Assembly: GCF_016862555.1 (NCBI RefSeq)
Contig: NZ_BONE01000044.1
Span: forward strand, 1-64,000
DNA length: 64,000 nucleotides
Direction of reading: 5' to 3'
DNA from: Asanoa siamensis
GTDB lineage: Bacteria > Actinomycetota > Actinomycetes > Mycobacteriales > Micromonosporaceae
Below, one piece after another: positions 44,211 through 54,125 of the stretch (position 1 is its first letter; each line of letters begins with the position of its first letter). Below the pieces are notes generated by a model. The model was not told where the DNA came from and did no database searches. It worked only from the letters and a program-made list of their open reading frames with translations. A program made the position numbers and the translations under genes.

Positions 44211-44296
44211 TCGGCGTCGATATCCACCCGTCCGGTTGATCTCGATTCCCCGTGCGCACCGCAGAATCATCCGGTCCAAGATCACGGGGAGTGGGC

Positions 44297-45019
44297 ATGA
44301 AGAACGAGTTCGTCTACGAAGGACACAGGACCTATCGCGTACGGGCCGTCGGCGTCATCGCCATCGTCCTGGTCTGGCTGGCGGCGCTGGCGTACCTGGT
44401 CAACCCGGTGCTGGCCTGGACGGTGTCGGACGGCCTCTGGGTCGGCGACCTCGACCGGGCGGTCCGTGCCGAGGAGCAGATCCCGGCGGCCAGCCTCGCG
44501 GTCAACGCGGTGCAACTCCTCGCGCTGGCGGCGACGATCGTCTGGCTGTGGCGGGCGCGCAAGAACGTCGACGCGTTCCCCTACACCGAGGTGACCCTCG
44601 GCCCCGGCTGGGCGATCGGCGGCTGGTTCGTGCCGGGCGCCAACCTCTACCTTCCCGGCCGGATGGTGCACAACGTGACCCGGGAGAGCGTCACCGCGCC
44701 ATGGGCGCGCCGCGTCGCCGTCTTCTGGTGGCTCACGCTGGTCGGCTCGACCGCACTGGACCGGATCGCGTTCGTGGTCACGCTCAACCCCTTCATCGAT
44801 GAGAGGATCGAGAAGTCCGACGCCTACCTGCTGGCCACCCGGATCGAGGGAGCGGCCGCCGTCCTGGGGCTGCTCGCGGCCGCCGCGTTCGTCCCGGTGG
44901 TGCTGCGCGTCTGCGCGGCGCAGGAGGCCCGCATCCGGGCCGGGCAGGGCGGGGTGACGGGTGTAACAGCGGCACCCGACGCGCCGGACGCCGCCGGGAG
45001 TGCGACGATCGGGGCATGA
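44297..45019 (+). CDS. DUF4328 membrane protein
   Basis: 240 aa with four to five helices, e.g. GVIAIVLVWLAALAYLVNPVLAW, VQLLALAATIVWLWRARKNVD, VFWWLTLVGSTALDRIAFVV and AAVLGLLAAAAFVPVVLRVC. DUF4328 features visible are WLWRARKNVDAF and the GPGWAIGGWFVPGANLYLPGRMV block. Function unknown. ATG 44297. The stop overlaps the ilvA ATG, so it is translated with threonine dehydratase. Confidence 0.82.
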   Translation: MKNEFVYEGHRTYRVRAVGVIAIVLVWLAALAYLVNPVLAWTVSDGLWVGDLDRAVRAEEQIPAASLAVNAVQLLALAATIVWLWRARKNVDAFPYTEVTLGPGWAIGGWFVPGANLYLPGRMVHNVTRESVTAPWARRVAVFWWLTLVGSTALDRIAFVVTLNPFIDERIEKSDAYLLATRIEGAAAVLGLLAAAAFVPVVLRVCAAQEARIRAGQGGVTGVTAAPDAPDAAGSATIGA

Positions 45020-46227
45020 CGGACCTTGTCGGGCTGGCCGACGTCGAGGCGGCCCGCGAGCTGCTGGCCGGAGTCGTACGCACCACGCCGCTGGAACCAT
45101 CCCGGCCGCTGAGCGCCCGGCTCGGCGGCCCGGCCTGGCTCAAGTGCGAGAACCTGCAGCGTGCCGGCTCGTACAAGGTTCGCGGCGCGTACGTGCGGAT
45201 CGCCCGGCTGACCGACGCGGAGCGCGCCCGCGGCGTGGTCGCGGCCAGCGCCGGCAACCACGCCCAGGGCGTCGCCCTCGCCGCCGAGATGCTCGGTGCG
45301 AGCGCCACCGTCTTCATGCCCGAGGGCGCGCCGCTGCCTAAGGTGGCGGCCACCAAGGGCTACGGCGCGGCGATCGAGCTGGTCGGCGCGACCGTCGACG
45401 AGTCGCTGGTCGCGGCGCAGGAGTTCGCCGACCGGACGGGCGCGATCTTCATCCACCCGTTCGACCACCCCGACGTGATCGCCGGGCAGGGCACCGTTGC
45501 GTTGGAGATCCTCGAGCAGCTCCCGCAGGTCCGCACGATCGTCACCGGGGTCGGCGGCGGTGGGCTCGTCTCCGGTCTGGCGGTGGCGGCCAAGGCGCTC
45601 AACCCGCACGTACGCGTGGTCGGGGTGCAGGCCGCCAACGCCGCGGCGTTCCCGCCCTCGCTGATCGCGGGCTCGCCGACCCGGCTGGCCAGCTACTCGA
45701 CGATCGCCGACGGCATCGCGGTCGGCTGCCCCGGCGACCTCACCTTCGCGCACGTCGAGAAGCTGGTCGACGAGGTCGTCACGGTGACCGAGGAGGACAT
45801 CTCCCGGGCGCTGCTGATGCTGCTCGAACGCGGCAAGCTGGTCGTCGAGCCGGCCGGCGCGGTCGGCGTCGCCGCCCTGCTGGCCGGCGTGGTCGAGGCC
45901 GAGCCGCCGACCGTCGCCGTGCTCTCGGGCGGCAACATCGACCCGCTGCTGCTGATGCGGGTGATCGAGCACGGGCTGGCGGCGGCCGGCCGCTACCTGA
46001 GGTTCACGGTGCGCTGTGCCGACCGGCCTGGCCAGCTCGCCAACCTGCTCCGGCAGATCGCCGACCAGCACGCCAACGTCGTCGACGTCGTGCACCAGCG
46101 GCAGAACCCGCACCTGCGGCTCGGCGAGGTCGAGGTCGCGCTCTCGGTCGAGACGCGCGGCTCGGAACACTCCGACCAGGTGGTGGGTGCCCTGCGCGCG
46201 TGCGGCTACATCGTCTCGTTCGCCTGA
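45016..46227 (+). CDS. ilvA: Threonine ammonia-lyase
   Basis: 403 aa PLP enzyme deaminating threonine to 2-oxobutyrate, entry to isoleucine. PLP Lys is in RAGSYKVRGAYVRI, ASAGNHAQGVALAA and TGVGGGGLVSGLAVA bind cofactor, and a single C-terminal ACT-like domain (about 325-403: RFTVRCADRPGQLANLLRQIADQHANVVDVVHQR) is present. The length fits the short actinobacterial type. Overlaps the DUF4328 stop; greA is convergent 13 bp away. Confidence 0.92.
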   Translation: MTDLVGLADVEAARELLAGVVRTTPLEPSRPLSARLGGPAWLKCENLQRAGSYKVRGAYVRIARLTDAERARGVVAASAGNHAQGVALAAEMLGASATVFMPEGAPLPKVAATKGYGAAIELVGATVDESLVAAQEFADRTGAIFIHPFDHPDVIAGQGTVALEILEQLPQVRTIVTGVGGGGLVSGLAVAAKALNPHVRVVGVQAANAAAFPPSLIAGSPTRLASYSTIADGIAVGCPGDLTFAHVEKLVDEVVTVTEEDISRALLMLLERGKLVVEPAGAVGVAALLAGVVEAEPPTVAVLSGGNIDPLLLMRVIEHGLAAAGRYLRFTVRCADRPGQLANLLRQIADQHANVVDVVHQRQNPHLRLGEVEVALSVETRGSEHSDQVVGALRACGYIVSFA

Positions 46228-46240
46228 GCCTGCGGCGAGG

Positions 46241-46741
46241 TCAGCCCTCGAACGGCGCGAAGGTGACGACGGTGACCTTGATGTCGGCGCCGCTGGGGGC
46301 CGTGTAGGTCACGGTGTCGCCGTTGTGCGCGCCGAGGATGGCCTTGCCGAGCGCCGACTCGGGGCTGTAGACGGTCAGGTCGGTCGTCGCCGCGATCTCC
46401 CGCGAGCCGAGCAGGAACGTCTCGGTGTCGGCGGCGTCGTCGTCGAAGTGGATCGTCACGACGGTGCCGGGCGCGACGGCGTCGGCCGTGGGGGCGTCGC
46501 CGACCTGCGCGGTGCGCAGCAGTTCCTTGAGGTAGCTGATGCGGTGCTCCTGCTTGCCCTGCTCCTCGCGGGCGGCGTGGTAGCCCCCGTTCTCGCGCAG
46601 GTCGCCCTCCTCGCGGCGGGCGTTGATCTCGGCGGCGATCACGGGGCGGGCCGCGATCAGCTCGTCGAGCTCCGCCTGGAGCCGGTCATGCGCGTCCTGG
46701 GACAACCATGTGACGGGAGCCCCGCGGTCGGTCGTGGACAC
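46241..46741 (-). CDS. greA: Transcription elongation factor GreA
   Basis: 166 aa. The N-terminal coiled coil inserts into the RNAP secondary channel to stimulate cleavage of backtracked transcripts; its tip carries the acidic pair in REEGDLRENGGYHAAREEQ. The C-terminal FKBP-like domain ends TYTAPSGADIKVTVVTFAPFEG. GTG 46741 is preceded by AAGGAGAT 7 nt upstream. It lies in the usual actinobacterial neighbourhood of ilvA, DUF4307 and mca. Confidence 0.94.
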   Translation of the reverse strand: MSTTDRGAPVTWLSQDAHDRLQAELDELIAARPVIAAEINARREEGDLRENGGYHAAREEQGKQEHRISYLKELLRTAQVGDAPTADAVAPGTVVTIHFDDDAADTETFLLGSREIAATTDLTVYSPESALGKAILGAHNGDTVTYTAPSGADIKVTVVTFAPFEG

Positions 46742-46827
46742 AGACGATCTCCTTGGGTGGCGGGTGACAGGTACGAACTTCCAACTTACCAGCGATAGAC
46801 CATCAGTTGTCGCGCCCGAAACACCCG

Positions 46828-47262
46828 TTATCCCGCCGGCCGGCAGCGCAGCACTTCGCCGATGAACGGCTTGGCGGTCGTGACCAGGCGATGCGTGACC
46901 GCGGTGGCCCCGTCACCGGGCTGGTCGCTGACCGGCAGCTCCTGGGTGCCGACCGTCGCCCCGTCCTTGGCCCGCGCCCGCAGCACGCAGGTCGCCTGTC
47001 CACCATCTGGGATCGTGACCCGGAACCTGAGAGTCAGCCCGTCGTCGGCGATATCGGTGAAGTTGACTACCTGGGCGTCGTACGCCGGGTCGCCGTAGTT
47101 TTTGTAGAGCCGGACCGACACGAGGGCCCCGACGATCAGGGTGACCACGGCCAGTCCGGCGACCAGCCAGGGCCGGCGCCGGCGCGCGTCGCGCCGGTGG
47201 CCGTAGCGGCCGGGCGGGAACACCGGCGTGGCCGGTGTTGTTGATGTCGGCGTCTCGGTCAA
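46828..47262 (-). CDS. DUF4307 family membrane protein
   Basis: 144 aa with one N-terminal helix (about 33-53, [22 protein letters not shown]) and an extracytoplasmic beta domain ([35 protein letters not shown]). DUF4307 occurs next to greA and mca across actinobacteria; role unknown. TTG 47262 is chosen because AGAGG lies 8 nt upstream; GTG 47271 is possible. Divergent from mca. Confidence 0.85.
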   Translation of the reverse strand: MTETPTSTTPATPVFPPGRYGHRRDARRRRPWLVAGLAVVTLIVGALVSVRLYKNYGDPAYDAQVVNFTDIADDGLTLRFRVTIPDGGQATCVLRARAKDGATVGTQELPVSDQPGDGATAVTHRLVTTAKPFIGEVLRCRPAG

Positions 47263-47385
47263 CGGGGGCACCTCTGCGGTTGGTCCCGACGGAATTCCTG
47301 TCGGTGCGATCGGCCAGAATGGCAGGGTTCCATCCTCGCAGCCGAGGATGACCAGGCCCGAGGCAGGGACGAGGGGGAGCACTCC

Positions 47386-48267
47386 GTGGCAGAGCAGTTG
47401 CGTCTGATGGCCGTGCACGCACATCCCGACGACGAGTCGAGCAAGGGCGCCGCGTCGGCCGCGCGCTACGTCGCGGAGGGTGTCGACGTCCTGGTCGTCA
47501 CCTGCACCGGCGGCGAGCGCGGCAGCGTGCTCAACCCCAAGCTCGACCGCCCCGACGTCTGGGAGAACATCGCCGAGATCCGCCGCGCCGAGATGGACGA
47601 GGCCCGCGCGATCCTCGGCATCCGGCAGGCCTGGCTGGGCTTCGTCGACTCGGGCCTGCCCGAGGGCGACCCGCTGCCGCCGCTGCCCGAGGGCTGCTTC
47701 GCGCTTGAGCCGCTCGAGGTGGCCACGGCGCCGCTGGTGCGCCTGATGCGCGAGTTCCGCCCGCACGTCGTCACGACCTATGACGAGAACGGCGGCTACC
47801 CGCACCCCGACCACATCATGTGCCACAAGGTCAGCGTCGCGGCCTTCGACGCCGCCGGCGACCCGGAGCGCTACCCCGACCAGGGCGAGCCTTGGCAGCC
47901 GCTGAAGCTCTACTACAACATGGGCTGGAGCCGGGGCCGGCTGCTCGCGACCCACGAGGCGATGCTGGCGGCGGGCCTCGAGTCGCCCTACACCGACTGG
48001 ATCAAGGAGTGGGACAAGCGCGAGGACAAGGGCGACCGGGTCACCACCCGGGTCGAGTGCGGCGAATACTTCGAGACCCGCGACGACGCCCTGCGCGCCC
48101 ACGCCACGCAGGTCGACCCCGACGGCGCCTGGTTCCGGGTGCCGCTGGAGCTGCAGCGCAAGGTCTGGCCGACCGAAGACTTCGAGTTGGTCAAGTCGCT
48201 CGTCGACAGCCCGGTGCCCGAGTCCGACCTGTTCGCGGGCATTCGGGAGGCGGTGCACGCCCGCTGA
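47386..48267 (+). CDS. mca: Mycothiol S-conjugate amidase
   Basis: 293 aa zinc amidase cleaving mycothiol conjugates to glucosaminyl-inositol and mercapturic acids for export of toxins. The zinc ligands are in [10 protein letters not shown] and [11 protein letters not shown]. The C-terminal [55 protein letters not shown] is typical. It is longer than and distinct from MshB. GTG 47386 has GAGGGGGAG 7 nt upstream. Marks the host as mycothiol-producing. Confidence 0.95.
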   Translation: MAEQLRLMAVHAHPDDESSKGAASAARYVAEGVDVLVVTCTGGERGSVLNPKLDRPDVWENIAEIRRAEMDEARAILGIRQAWLGFVDSGLPEGDPLPPLPEGCFALEPLEVATAPLVRLMREFRPHVVTTYDENGGYPHPDHIMCHKVSVAAFDAAGDPERYPDQGEPWQPLKLYYNMGWSRGRLLATHEAMLAAGLESPYTDWIKEWDKREDKGDRVTTRVECGEYFETRDDALRAHATQVDPDGAWFRVPLELQRKVWPTEDFELVKSLVDSPVPESDLFAGIREAVHAR

Positions 48268-48341
48268 GCGGGCGGGCGTAGCGTGAAGGGCCGTCCCCGC
48301 CCCCTCGGTGACGAGCCCCCGGTGAGAAGGAGTGTGCCGCC

Positions 48342-48590
48342 ATGCTGACGGTCGTCGACGTGCTCGCGGTCAACAACTTCGGCGACACCCGGGAGGGCGG
48401 CCTGGCCGGCCCGATGGGGCTGCTGCTGATCATTCTGCTGGGCACCGCGACCGTTCTGTTGATCCGCAACATGAACGGTCGGCTCAAGCGGTTGCCGGAG
48501 CGTTTCCCCGCGCAGGACGACAGTGTCGCGGATCCGACCGCGACGAAATCTGTCGCGGCGAAACCCATTGACCCGAATGACCGTTCCTGA
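48342..48590 (+). CDS. Small single-helix membrane protein
   Basis: 82 aa with one helix (about 25-42, MGLLLIILLGTATVLLIR) followed by a charged tail (NMNGRLKRLPERFP) and a hydrophilic C-terminus. Small proteins of this kind follow mca in actinobacteria. Start ATG 48342. A hairpin TCTGGA/TCCAGA (48596-48612) follows. The 48591-48851 spacer otherwise holds only promoter-like sequence for the next gene. Confidence 0.7.
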   Translation: MLTVVDVLAVNNFGDTREGGLAGPMGLLLIILLGTATVLLIRNMNGRLKRLPERFPAQDDSVADPTATKSVAAKPIDPNDRS

Positions 48591-48851
48591 CCAGCTCTGG
48601 ATTCGTTCCAGACTGGGCAATCTGGTGCTGACCAGGCACGACGGCATCCATTGACCACCAAACCAGACGTCTGCCCCCTGTTGCGCCCACTCCGTTTGGC
48701 TTAGCCTTCCGCCGTGGGGACCCGTGCGGGTTTCCGTGGCGTGCGCGGGAAGGGGGCCGCCGATGGGCATCACCGGCCGCTCCTGGCGCGACCGGTCGCA
48801 TGACGATCATCGTCAGCGTGCCGTGCGCGGTCCCGTGGGCGGGAGTCGGCG

Positions 48852-51371
48852 ATGAGCGCTCTGCGGGCCGGCCTGGGTCGGGTCGCCCGCGGCGCCGGGG
48901 ACGTGCCGGCGCGGGCGCACGCCTTCACCGGCTTCCTCATCGTCGGCGCGGTCGTCGTCACCATCGTCGGGCTCCTCTGGCCGGCGACGATCCCGACCGA
49001 TGACCCGCTGCCGCCCGCCGCCCGGTTCGGCATCGCCTGCGGCGTGATGGCCCTGGCCCAGCTCGCCAGCCTCCGACTACGCATCGGCTCCGGGCGACTA
49101 TCCGTCACCTGGGGCGAGGCCGCGCTGATCATCGGCCTCTACGTCGCACCATCCGGCTGGCTGGCCGCCGCCACGTTCGCCGGCGCCTTCGCCGCCTGGC
49201 TCCTCCTCGCGGTCTTCGCGAAGCTCCGCACCCCGATCGAGGTCGTGCACATCGCGGCCAGCCAGACCGTCGCGGTCGCGGCCGCGGTCACCGTCGCCTG
49301 CCGCCTCTCGGACCCGATCGGCGCACCGCTCACCCCGCCGCTGGCCGGCGCCCTGGTCCTGGGCGCGCTCACCTACCTGCTCGTCGGCGCGCTGCTCGCG
49401 GTGGTCTTCCTCCGCCTCGTCCACGGCGTCCCGGTGTTCGCGACGCTGCTCCGCGCGCTGCGCGACAAGATGCTGATGGTCGTCGGCAACGTCCTGGTCG
49501 GCCTCGCGGTGGTCGCGATGGTCGACAGCGACCCCCGCTGGCTGCTGCTGCTCCCGCCGGTGCTCTGGCTGCTCCACCAGACCTACGGGCAGCGCCTGCG
49601 GGCCGCCGACGAGCGGCGCGCCTGGGAGGAGTTCGCCGGCGCCACCAGCGCGCTCAAGAAGCTCGACGAGGACGAGGTGGCCACGGCCGGTGTCGCGGGC
49701 GCGCTGCGCCTGCTGGTCGCCGAGCGGGTCGACCTCGACGTGATCCGGATGGACGGCGGCTGGCGGCGCTACCACGGCGACGCCGACGGCGGTGGGGGAG
49801 CCGCCGACCTCGACGAACGGCCCGCCACCGAAGGCGACGAGTCCACCCTCGTCCGCGAGCTGACTGTCCGCGGCCAGCTCGTCGGCCAGATCCGGGTCGC
49901 GTTGCCGCGCCCCACGCTGCCGTCGGCCCGCGACGAGTTCGCGCTCCGCTCGTTCGGCGACACCCTGGCGGTGGCCCTGCACGACGCGGTCACCCACCGC
50001 GCCTGGGCGCTGCTGCGCGAACGCTCCTCGTACGACGCCGTGCACGACCGGACGACCGGGCTGCTCGACCGGACCGCCGTGGTCGCCCAGGGTGACGCCG
50101 CCCTGCGCCGGCTGGGCCGCGACCATCCGATCGCCCTGCTCGTCGTCGACATCAAGCAGTTCCGCACCGTCAACGACACGCTCGGCCACGCGGCCGGCGA
50201 CGAGTTGCTGGCCGCGACCGCCGCGCGGATGAACACGCTGACCGGCCCCGGCGAGCTGCTCGGCCGGCTCGGCGGCGACCAGTTCGCGCTGCTGCTCGCC
50301 GGGCCCGAGCGGATGACCACGTCGCGGGCGCTGGACCGGGCCGCGGAGATGGTCGAGGCCGTGGCGACGCCGACCGAGGTGCAGAGCATCCAGCTCGCGG
50401 TCGAGGCCTCCGCGGGCGTGGTCGTGGCCGCCGCCGGCAGTGCCAACGTGGCCGAGCTGCTGCGCAGGGCCGACATCGCGCTGCGCTACGCCAAGCAGGA
50501 CGGCGGCGCCAACACCGCCTGCTACGACCCGAGCCGCGACGAGAGCAGCACCGACCAGCTCACCCTGCTGGCCGAGCTGCGCGAGGCCCTGGAGGCCGAG
50601 GACCAGCTCGTGCTGGCGCTGCAGCCCGCCGTCGACCTGACCACCGGCGCCCCCACCGGCGTCGAGGCCCTGATCCGCTGGCGCCACCCGCGCCGCGGCG
50701 TCCTCAAGCCCGGCGACTTCGTCCGGGCCGCCGAGGAGAGCGACCTGCTGGGCGCCTTCACCCTCTACGTGATCGACCGCGCGCTGCGGGTCGCGGCCGA
50801 CGTGGCCGCGCACGGCATGGACGTGCCGATCGCGGTCAACCTGTCGGCGCACAACCTGCTCGACCAGCACCTGCCCAACGCCGTCGCCGAGTTGCTCCGC
50901 CAGCACGGCGTCGGGCCCGAACGGCTCGTCCTGGAGATCACCGAGACCGTGGTGATGAGCGACCAGGAGATCATCGACGAGGTGCTCGCGGGCCTGCGGA
51001 ACCTGGGCGTGCGGATCGCGCTCGACGACTTCGGCACCGGCTACTCGTCGCTGGCCTTCCTGGCCCGGGTGCCGGTCGACGAGGTCAAGGTCGACCGCTC
51101 GTTCGTCATGCGGATGGCCGAGTCGCCCCAGGCCGCCGCGATCGTCCGCTTCACCATCGGGCTCGGCCAGGAACTCGGGCTACGGGTCGTGGCCGAGGGC
51201 GTCGAGACGGCCGCCCAGCGCGCCGCGTTGGAAAACCTCGGGTGCGCGGCGGCGCAGGGCTACCACTTCTTCAAGCCGATGCCGGCCGACAAGATCGTGG
51301 CGGTGTTGAGCCAGCTCACCGACTCGGCGCGGGCCAAGGTCTTCCCGCTGCGGGCCGACGGATCGGCCTAG
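48852..51371 (+). CDS. Membrane-anchored GGDEF-EAL protein
   Basis: 839 aa. Seven or eight helices in the first ~245 residues form a MASE-like sensor, followed by a GAF-like region. GGDEF domain (about 400-560): the A-site reads LGRLGGDQFALLLAG, so the signature is GGDQF, and no RxxD inhibitory site is at its place. EAL domain (about 580-830): EALIRWRHPRRG, the two-Asp loop DDFGTGYSSLAFL, EGVET and QGYHFFKPM are intact, so c-di-GMP phosphodiesterase activity is likely. ATG 48852. Confidence 0.9.
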   Translation: MSALRAGLGRVARGAGDVPARAHAFTGFLIVGAVVVTIVGLLWPATIPTDDPLPPAARFGIACGVMALAQLASLRLRIGSGRLSVTWGEAALIIGLYVAPSGWLAAATFAGAFAAWLLLAVFAKLRTPIEVVHIAASQTVAVAAAVTVACRLSDPIGAPLTPPLAGALVLGALTYLLVGALLAVVFLRLVHGVPVFATLLRALRDKMLMVVGNVLVGLAVVAMVDSDPRWLLLLPPVLWLLHQTYGQRLRAADERRAWEEFAGATSALKKLDEDEVATAGVAGALRLLVAERVDLDVIRMDGGWRRYHGDADGGGGAADLDERPATEGDESTLVRELTVRGQLVGQIRVALPRPTLPSARDEFALRSFGDTLAVALHDAVTHRAWALLRERSSYDAVHDRTTGLLDRTAVVAQGDAALRRLGRDHPIALLVVDIKQFRTVNDTLGHAAGDELLAATAARMNTLTGPGELLGRLGGDQFALLLAGPERMTTSRALDRAAEMVEAVATPTEVQSIQLAVEASAGVVVAAAGSANVAELLRRADIALRYAKQDGGANTACYDPSRDESSTDQLTLLAELREALEAEDQLVLALQPAVDLTTGAPTGVEALIRWRHPRRGVLKPGDFVRAAEESDLLGAFTLYVIDRALRVAADVAAHGMDVPIAVNLSAHNLLDQHLPNAVAELLRQHGVGPERLVLEITETVVMSDQEIIDEVLAGLRNLGVRIALDDFGTGYSSLAFLARVPVDEVKVDRSFVMRMAESPQAAAIVRFTIGLGQELGLRVVAEGVETAAQRAALENLGCAAAQGYHFFKPMPADKIVAVLSQLTDSARAKVFPLRADGSA

Positions 51372-51374
51372 TTC

Positions 51375-51944
51375 CTAGGGCTGGATCAGCGTCGTGACCG
51401 CTGAGACGACCAAGGCGCGGCGGGTGGCGCGGTCCTGCGGGGCCGTCACGTGCATCTCGGGCGACAGCACCGACCACATGTTGGCGATGGTCAGCACGAG
51501 GGCCAGGATCTCCGCCGCCGTGTAGCGGGTCGTGATCAGGCCGGCGGCCTGGGCCCGCGCGATCGTGTCGACCTTGGCCTGGTTGGCGTCGAGCACCGCC
51601 TGGATCGGCGGCTGGTCGGCGGCACGCTCCAGGCGGTGCCAGGTGGCCAGGCGCAGCGCGTCGGGATGGGCCTCGGACGCGTCGAAGAGGCGACCGGCGT
51701 ATTCCGGGAGATCGGCGGCGTCGATCGGGGCCTCGGCCAGCGCCTGGCTCACGATCATCTCGAAGACCGCCGTGAACAGGCCGTCCTTGTTGCCGAAGTG
51801 AAAGTAGATGAGCGCCTTGTTGGCACCGGCCGCGGCCGCGATGCGGTCGACGCGCGCTCCGGCGATGCCGTGGGCGGCGAACTCGCGATAGGCGGCCTCC
51901 ACCAGGCGGCGGCGGGTTTCCTGGGCGTCTCCGGTCGGCGGCAT
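51375..51944 (-). CDS. TetR-family repressor
   Basis: 189 aa. N-terminal HTH (TRRRLVEAAYREFAAHGIAGARVDRIAAAAGANKALIYFHFGNKDGLFTAVF) and a ligand-binding all-alpha domain. Divergently transcribed from an SDR gene, with two inverted-repeat operators between the two starts. It probably represses both. Effector unknown. ATG 51944. Confidence 0.9.
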   Translation of the reverse strand: MPPTGDAQETRRRLVEAAYREFAAHGIAGARVDRIAAAAGANKALIYFHFGNKDGLFTAVFEMIVSQALAEAPIDAADLPEYAGRLFDASEAHPDALRLATWHRLERAADQPPIQAVLDANQAKVDTIARAQAAGLITTRYTAAEILALVLTIANMWSVLSPEMHVTAPQDRATRRALVVSAVTTLIQP

Positions 51945-51958
51945 GTCGCTGAGATTAC

Positions 51959-52016
51959 TTGACTAACCGGTTAGTTGACAATCGGGCCTCCGCAGGTTGA
52001 CTATCTAGTTAGTCAA
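51959..52016. promoter_or_regulatory. Two TetR operators between TetR and SDR genes
   Basis: Box 1 is ACTAACCGGTTAGT (51962-51975, perfect 14-bp palindrome within TTGACTAACCGGTTAGTTGAC). Box 2 is TTGACTATCTAGTTAGTCAA (51997-52016, near-perfect). They share TTGACTA and sit about 38 bp apart, centre to centre, covering both promoters. Confidence 0.78.
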
Positions 52017-52041
52017 CGACCGAGCGAGGAGGGGTACGACC

Positions 52042-52920
52042 ATGAAGATCGCCATCGTCACGGGGAGCACCGGCGGGATCGGGTACGTGACGGCCGCCGA
52101 GCTGGCCCGGCTGGGGCGGCACGTCGTCATCGCCGGCCGGCGGCCGGAAGCGCTGCGAGCCGCCGCCGCCCGGATCCGCGCCGCGTACCCCTACAGCACC
52201 GTCTCCACCGGCGAGCTGGACCTCGCCGACCTGACGTCCGTGCGCGCGTTCGCCGGCCGGATCCTGGTCGACCACCCCCGCGTCGACCTGCTGGTCAACA
52301 ACGCCGGCGTGATGGCCGTGCCGGAGCGGCGGCTGACCGCCGACGGCTTCGAGCTCACCTTCGGCACCAACCACCTCGGGCACTTCGCGCTCACGGGCCT
52401 GCTGCTGCCGGCCCTGCTCGCCGCCGACGCGCCGCGGGTGGTGACCGTGAGCGCCGTGATCGCCCGCCGGGGCCGGCTGGACTTCGAGAACCTCGACCTG
52501 CGCACCGGCTATCGCCCGATGCGCGCCTACAGCGCGGCCAAGCTGGCCAACGTGGCGTTCGCACTCGAACTCGCCGCGCGCGCCGACGGGCTGCGCAGCA
52601 TCGCCGTGCATCCCGGGACCGCGCCCACGGGCATCCAGCGGCACGTCTCGGGCCCGCTCCGGTTCCTCGCCGACCGGGTCGTCGCCCTGTTGGGGCAGAG
52701 CGTCGAGGACGCTGCCCGGCCGAGCCTGTTCGCCGCGACCGACCCCACGGCTTCCAGCGGCGCCTACTACGCGCCGCGCGGCTTCGGCGAGGGCCGCGGC
52801 CTCCCCGCGCCGGCCAGGATCCCGGCCGCCGCGCAGGACCCGTCGACGCGTACGCGTCTCTGGACGGCCTCGGAGCGGTTGACCGGCGTCTCGTACGACC
52901 TCGCCGCGCGGGCGGGCTAG
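52042..52920 (+). CDS. Short-chain dehydrogenase/reductase
   Basis: 292 aa classical SDR. Cofactor motif [23 protein letters not shown] (NADPH-type Arg at GRRPEAL), [23 protein letters not shown] with the catalytic Ser, and [16 protein letters not shown] with Tyr and Lys (YxxxK). Ends with a C-terminal tail of the retinol-dehydrogenase/WW-oxidoreductase-like type. Controlled by the divergent TetR. ATG 52042 with GGAGGGG close upstream. Confidence 0.9.
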   Translation: MKIAIVTGSTGGIGYVTAAELARLGRHVVIAGRRPEALRAAAARIRAAYPYSTVSTGELDLADLTSVRAFAGRILVDHPRVDLLVNNAGVMAVPERRLTADGFELTFGTNHLGHFALTGLLLPALLAADAPRVVTVSAVIARRGRLDFENLDLRTGYRPMRAYSAAKLANVAFALELAARADGLRSIAVHPGTAPTGIQRHVSGPLRFLADRVVALLGQSVEDAARPSLFAATDPTASSGAYYAPRGFGEGRGLPAPARIPAAAQDPSTRTRLWTASERLTGVSYDLAARAG

Positions 52921-53873
52921 GCGGCCGCCTCGCGGCAGGCCTTGGTGATGTTGAGGTCGGCCAGGTCGAGCATCCACCGCCGCTGCGGGAAGTCGGTCGT
53001 GGCGATCCGCAGCGGGCCCTCGACCAGCGCGAGCACCTGGGCGTAGCGGTAGAACGCCAGCCGCGCCGGGTCACACGCGACAGGTCCGAGGGCCGGGTAC
53101 GCGGCACCGAAGCGGAGCTGGAGGAACGCGTGCTCCCACTCCACGTCGAAATAGGACACGCCCTCGATGTCGATCAGGACCGGCTCGCCGTCGGCCGTGA
53201 CGAGCACGTGGTCCGGGCCCAACTCGGCGTGGATCAACGCGAACTCGTGGCGGGGCCGGACAGCGCCGTGCAGCCGGCGCGCGTGCGCCGCGATCGGCTC
53301 GCGCGCCGCGGCCATCCGGTCGTCGCGGGCGGCCGCGGCGTCGAGGTGGACGAGCGCACGGTCGAGGATCACGTCCTGCGCGGGCCGCTGGGCCGCGGTG
53401 TGGTCGATCTCCTCGAGCTTTCCGTAGCGCGGACCGAACGTCGTGTGCATCCGGCGCACCGCGTCGCCGAGAGCGGCCAGCGGCGCCGCAGCGGCCGCCG
53501 GATCACGCTCCAACAGGGTCTCCAGCGTCGTGCCGCCCGCGTCCTCGAGCAGCGCGACCGCACCGTCCGTCGTGATCAGTCGCGGCACCCGCACGCCCGC
53601 CGCGGTGAGCGCGGCATGGCTCGCCGCGAACAGTGCCGGGCCGGACGCGTTGACGAACGGGTCGCCCGGCACCACCGGCGGCGCCGGCCAGTAGTCCTCG
53701 TCGTCCGTCCACCGGTAGAGCACCGCCGAGGTCCCGTCGTCCAGCCGCAGCCGGTAGACGCCCTTCCTGCTGCCCCCGGCCAGCCGCCGCACGTCGAGCA
53801 GCCGACGTGCGGTGCCGAACTGCTCGGCCACCAGGTCGCGAAGCTCGTCGCCCCGCAGGAACTCCCGCGCCAT
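52917..53873 (-). CDS. Phosphotransferase-like (APH family) protein
   Basis: 318 aa kinase-like fold. Start [22 protein letters not shown] loop [15 protein letters not shown], then [13 protein letters not shown]. The catalytic loop reads [13 protein letters not shown] and the metal loop [16 protein letters not shown]. The usual HxDxxxxN is thus HxExxxxH, so Asp to Glu and Asn to His changes in the key positions. ATG 53873 is chosen with GGAGG 4 nt upstream; TTG 53897 is in frame. Its 3' end overlaps the SDR stop. Confidence 0.78.
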   Translation of the reverse strand: MAREFLRGDELRDLVAEQFGTARRLLDVRRLAGGSRKGVYRLRLDDGTSAVLYRWTDDEDYWPAPPVVPGDPFVNASGPALFAASHAALTAAGVRVPRLITTDGAVALLEDAGGTTLETLLERDPAAAAAPLAALGDAVRRMHTTFGPRYGKLEEIDHTAAQRPAQDVILDRALVHLDAAAARDDRMAAAREPIAAHARRLHGAVRPRHEFALIHAELGPDHVLVTADGEPVLIDIEGVSYFDVEWEHAFLQLRFGAAYPALGPVACDPARLAFYRYAQVLALVEGPLRIATTDFPQRRWMLDLADLNITKACREAAA

Positions 53874-53963
53874 CCCGCCTCCAAGGTCGGCGGGCAATGC
53901 TGCCGAGCGACGCCGCGCGACGCAAACGAGTTACGGGGCGTCCGCTGTGACAGGCTAGGAACC

Positions 53964-54125
53964 GTGAACAGGCTCGCCAGCGCCACCTCGCCCTACCTCC
54001 TGCAGCACGCCGACAACCCGGTCGACTGGTGGCCGTGGGGAGCGGAGGCGTTCGCCGAGGCTGCCCGGCGCGACGTGCCCGTGCTGATCTCCGTCGGTTA
54101 CGCCGCCTGCCACTGGTGTCAGTGA
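53964..54125 (+). pseudogene. Truncated 5' end of DUF255 (yyaL) gene
   Basis: 53 codons: [38 protein letters not shown] ending GYAACHWCQ*. It matches the first 53 residues of the complete gene at 56425 with about 75-80% identity. The frame breaks right at the CHWC motif, after which sequence is unrelated. GC content and codons resemble the native flanks, so this is probably the original 5' end cut off by the insertion that follows. Confidence 0.88.

Noticed and set aside
48591-48851. c-di-GMP riboswitch before the GGDEF-EAL gene
   Set aside because: None of the conserved GEMM core sequences are present.
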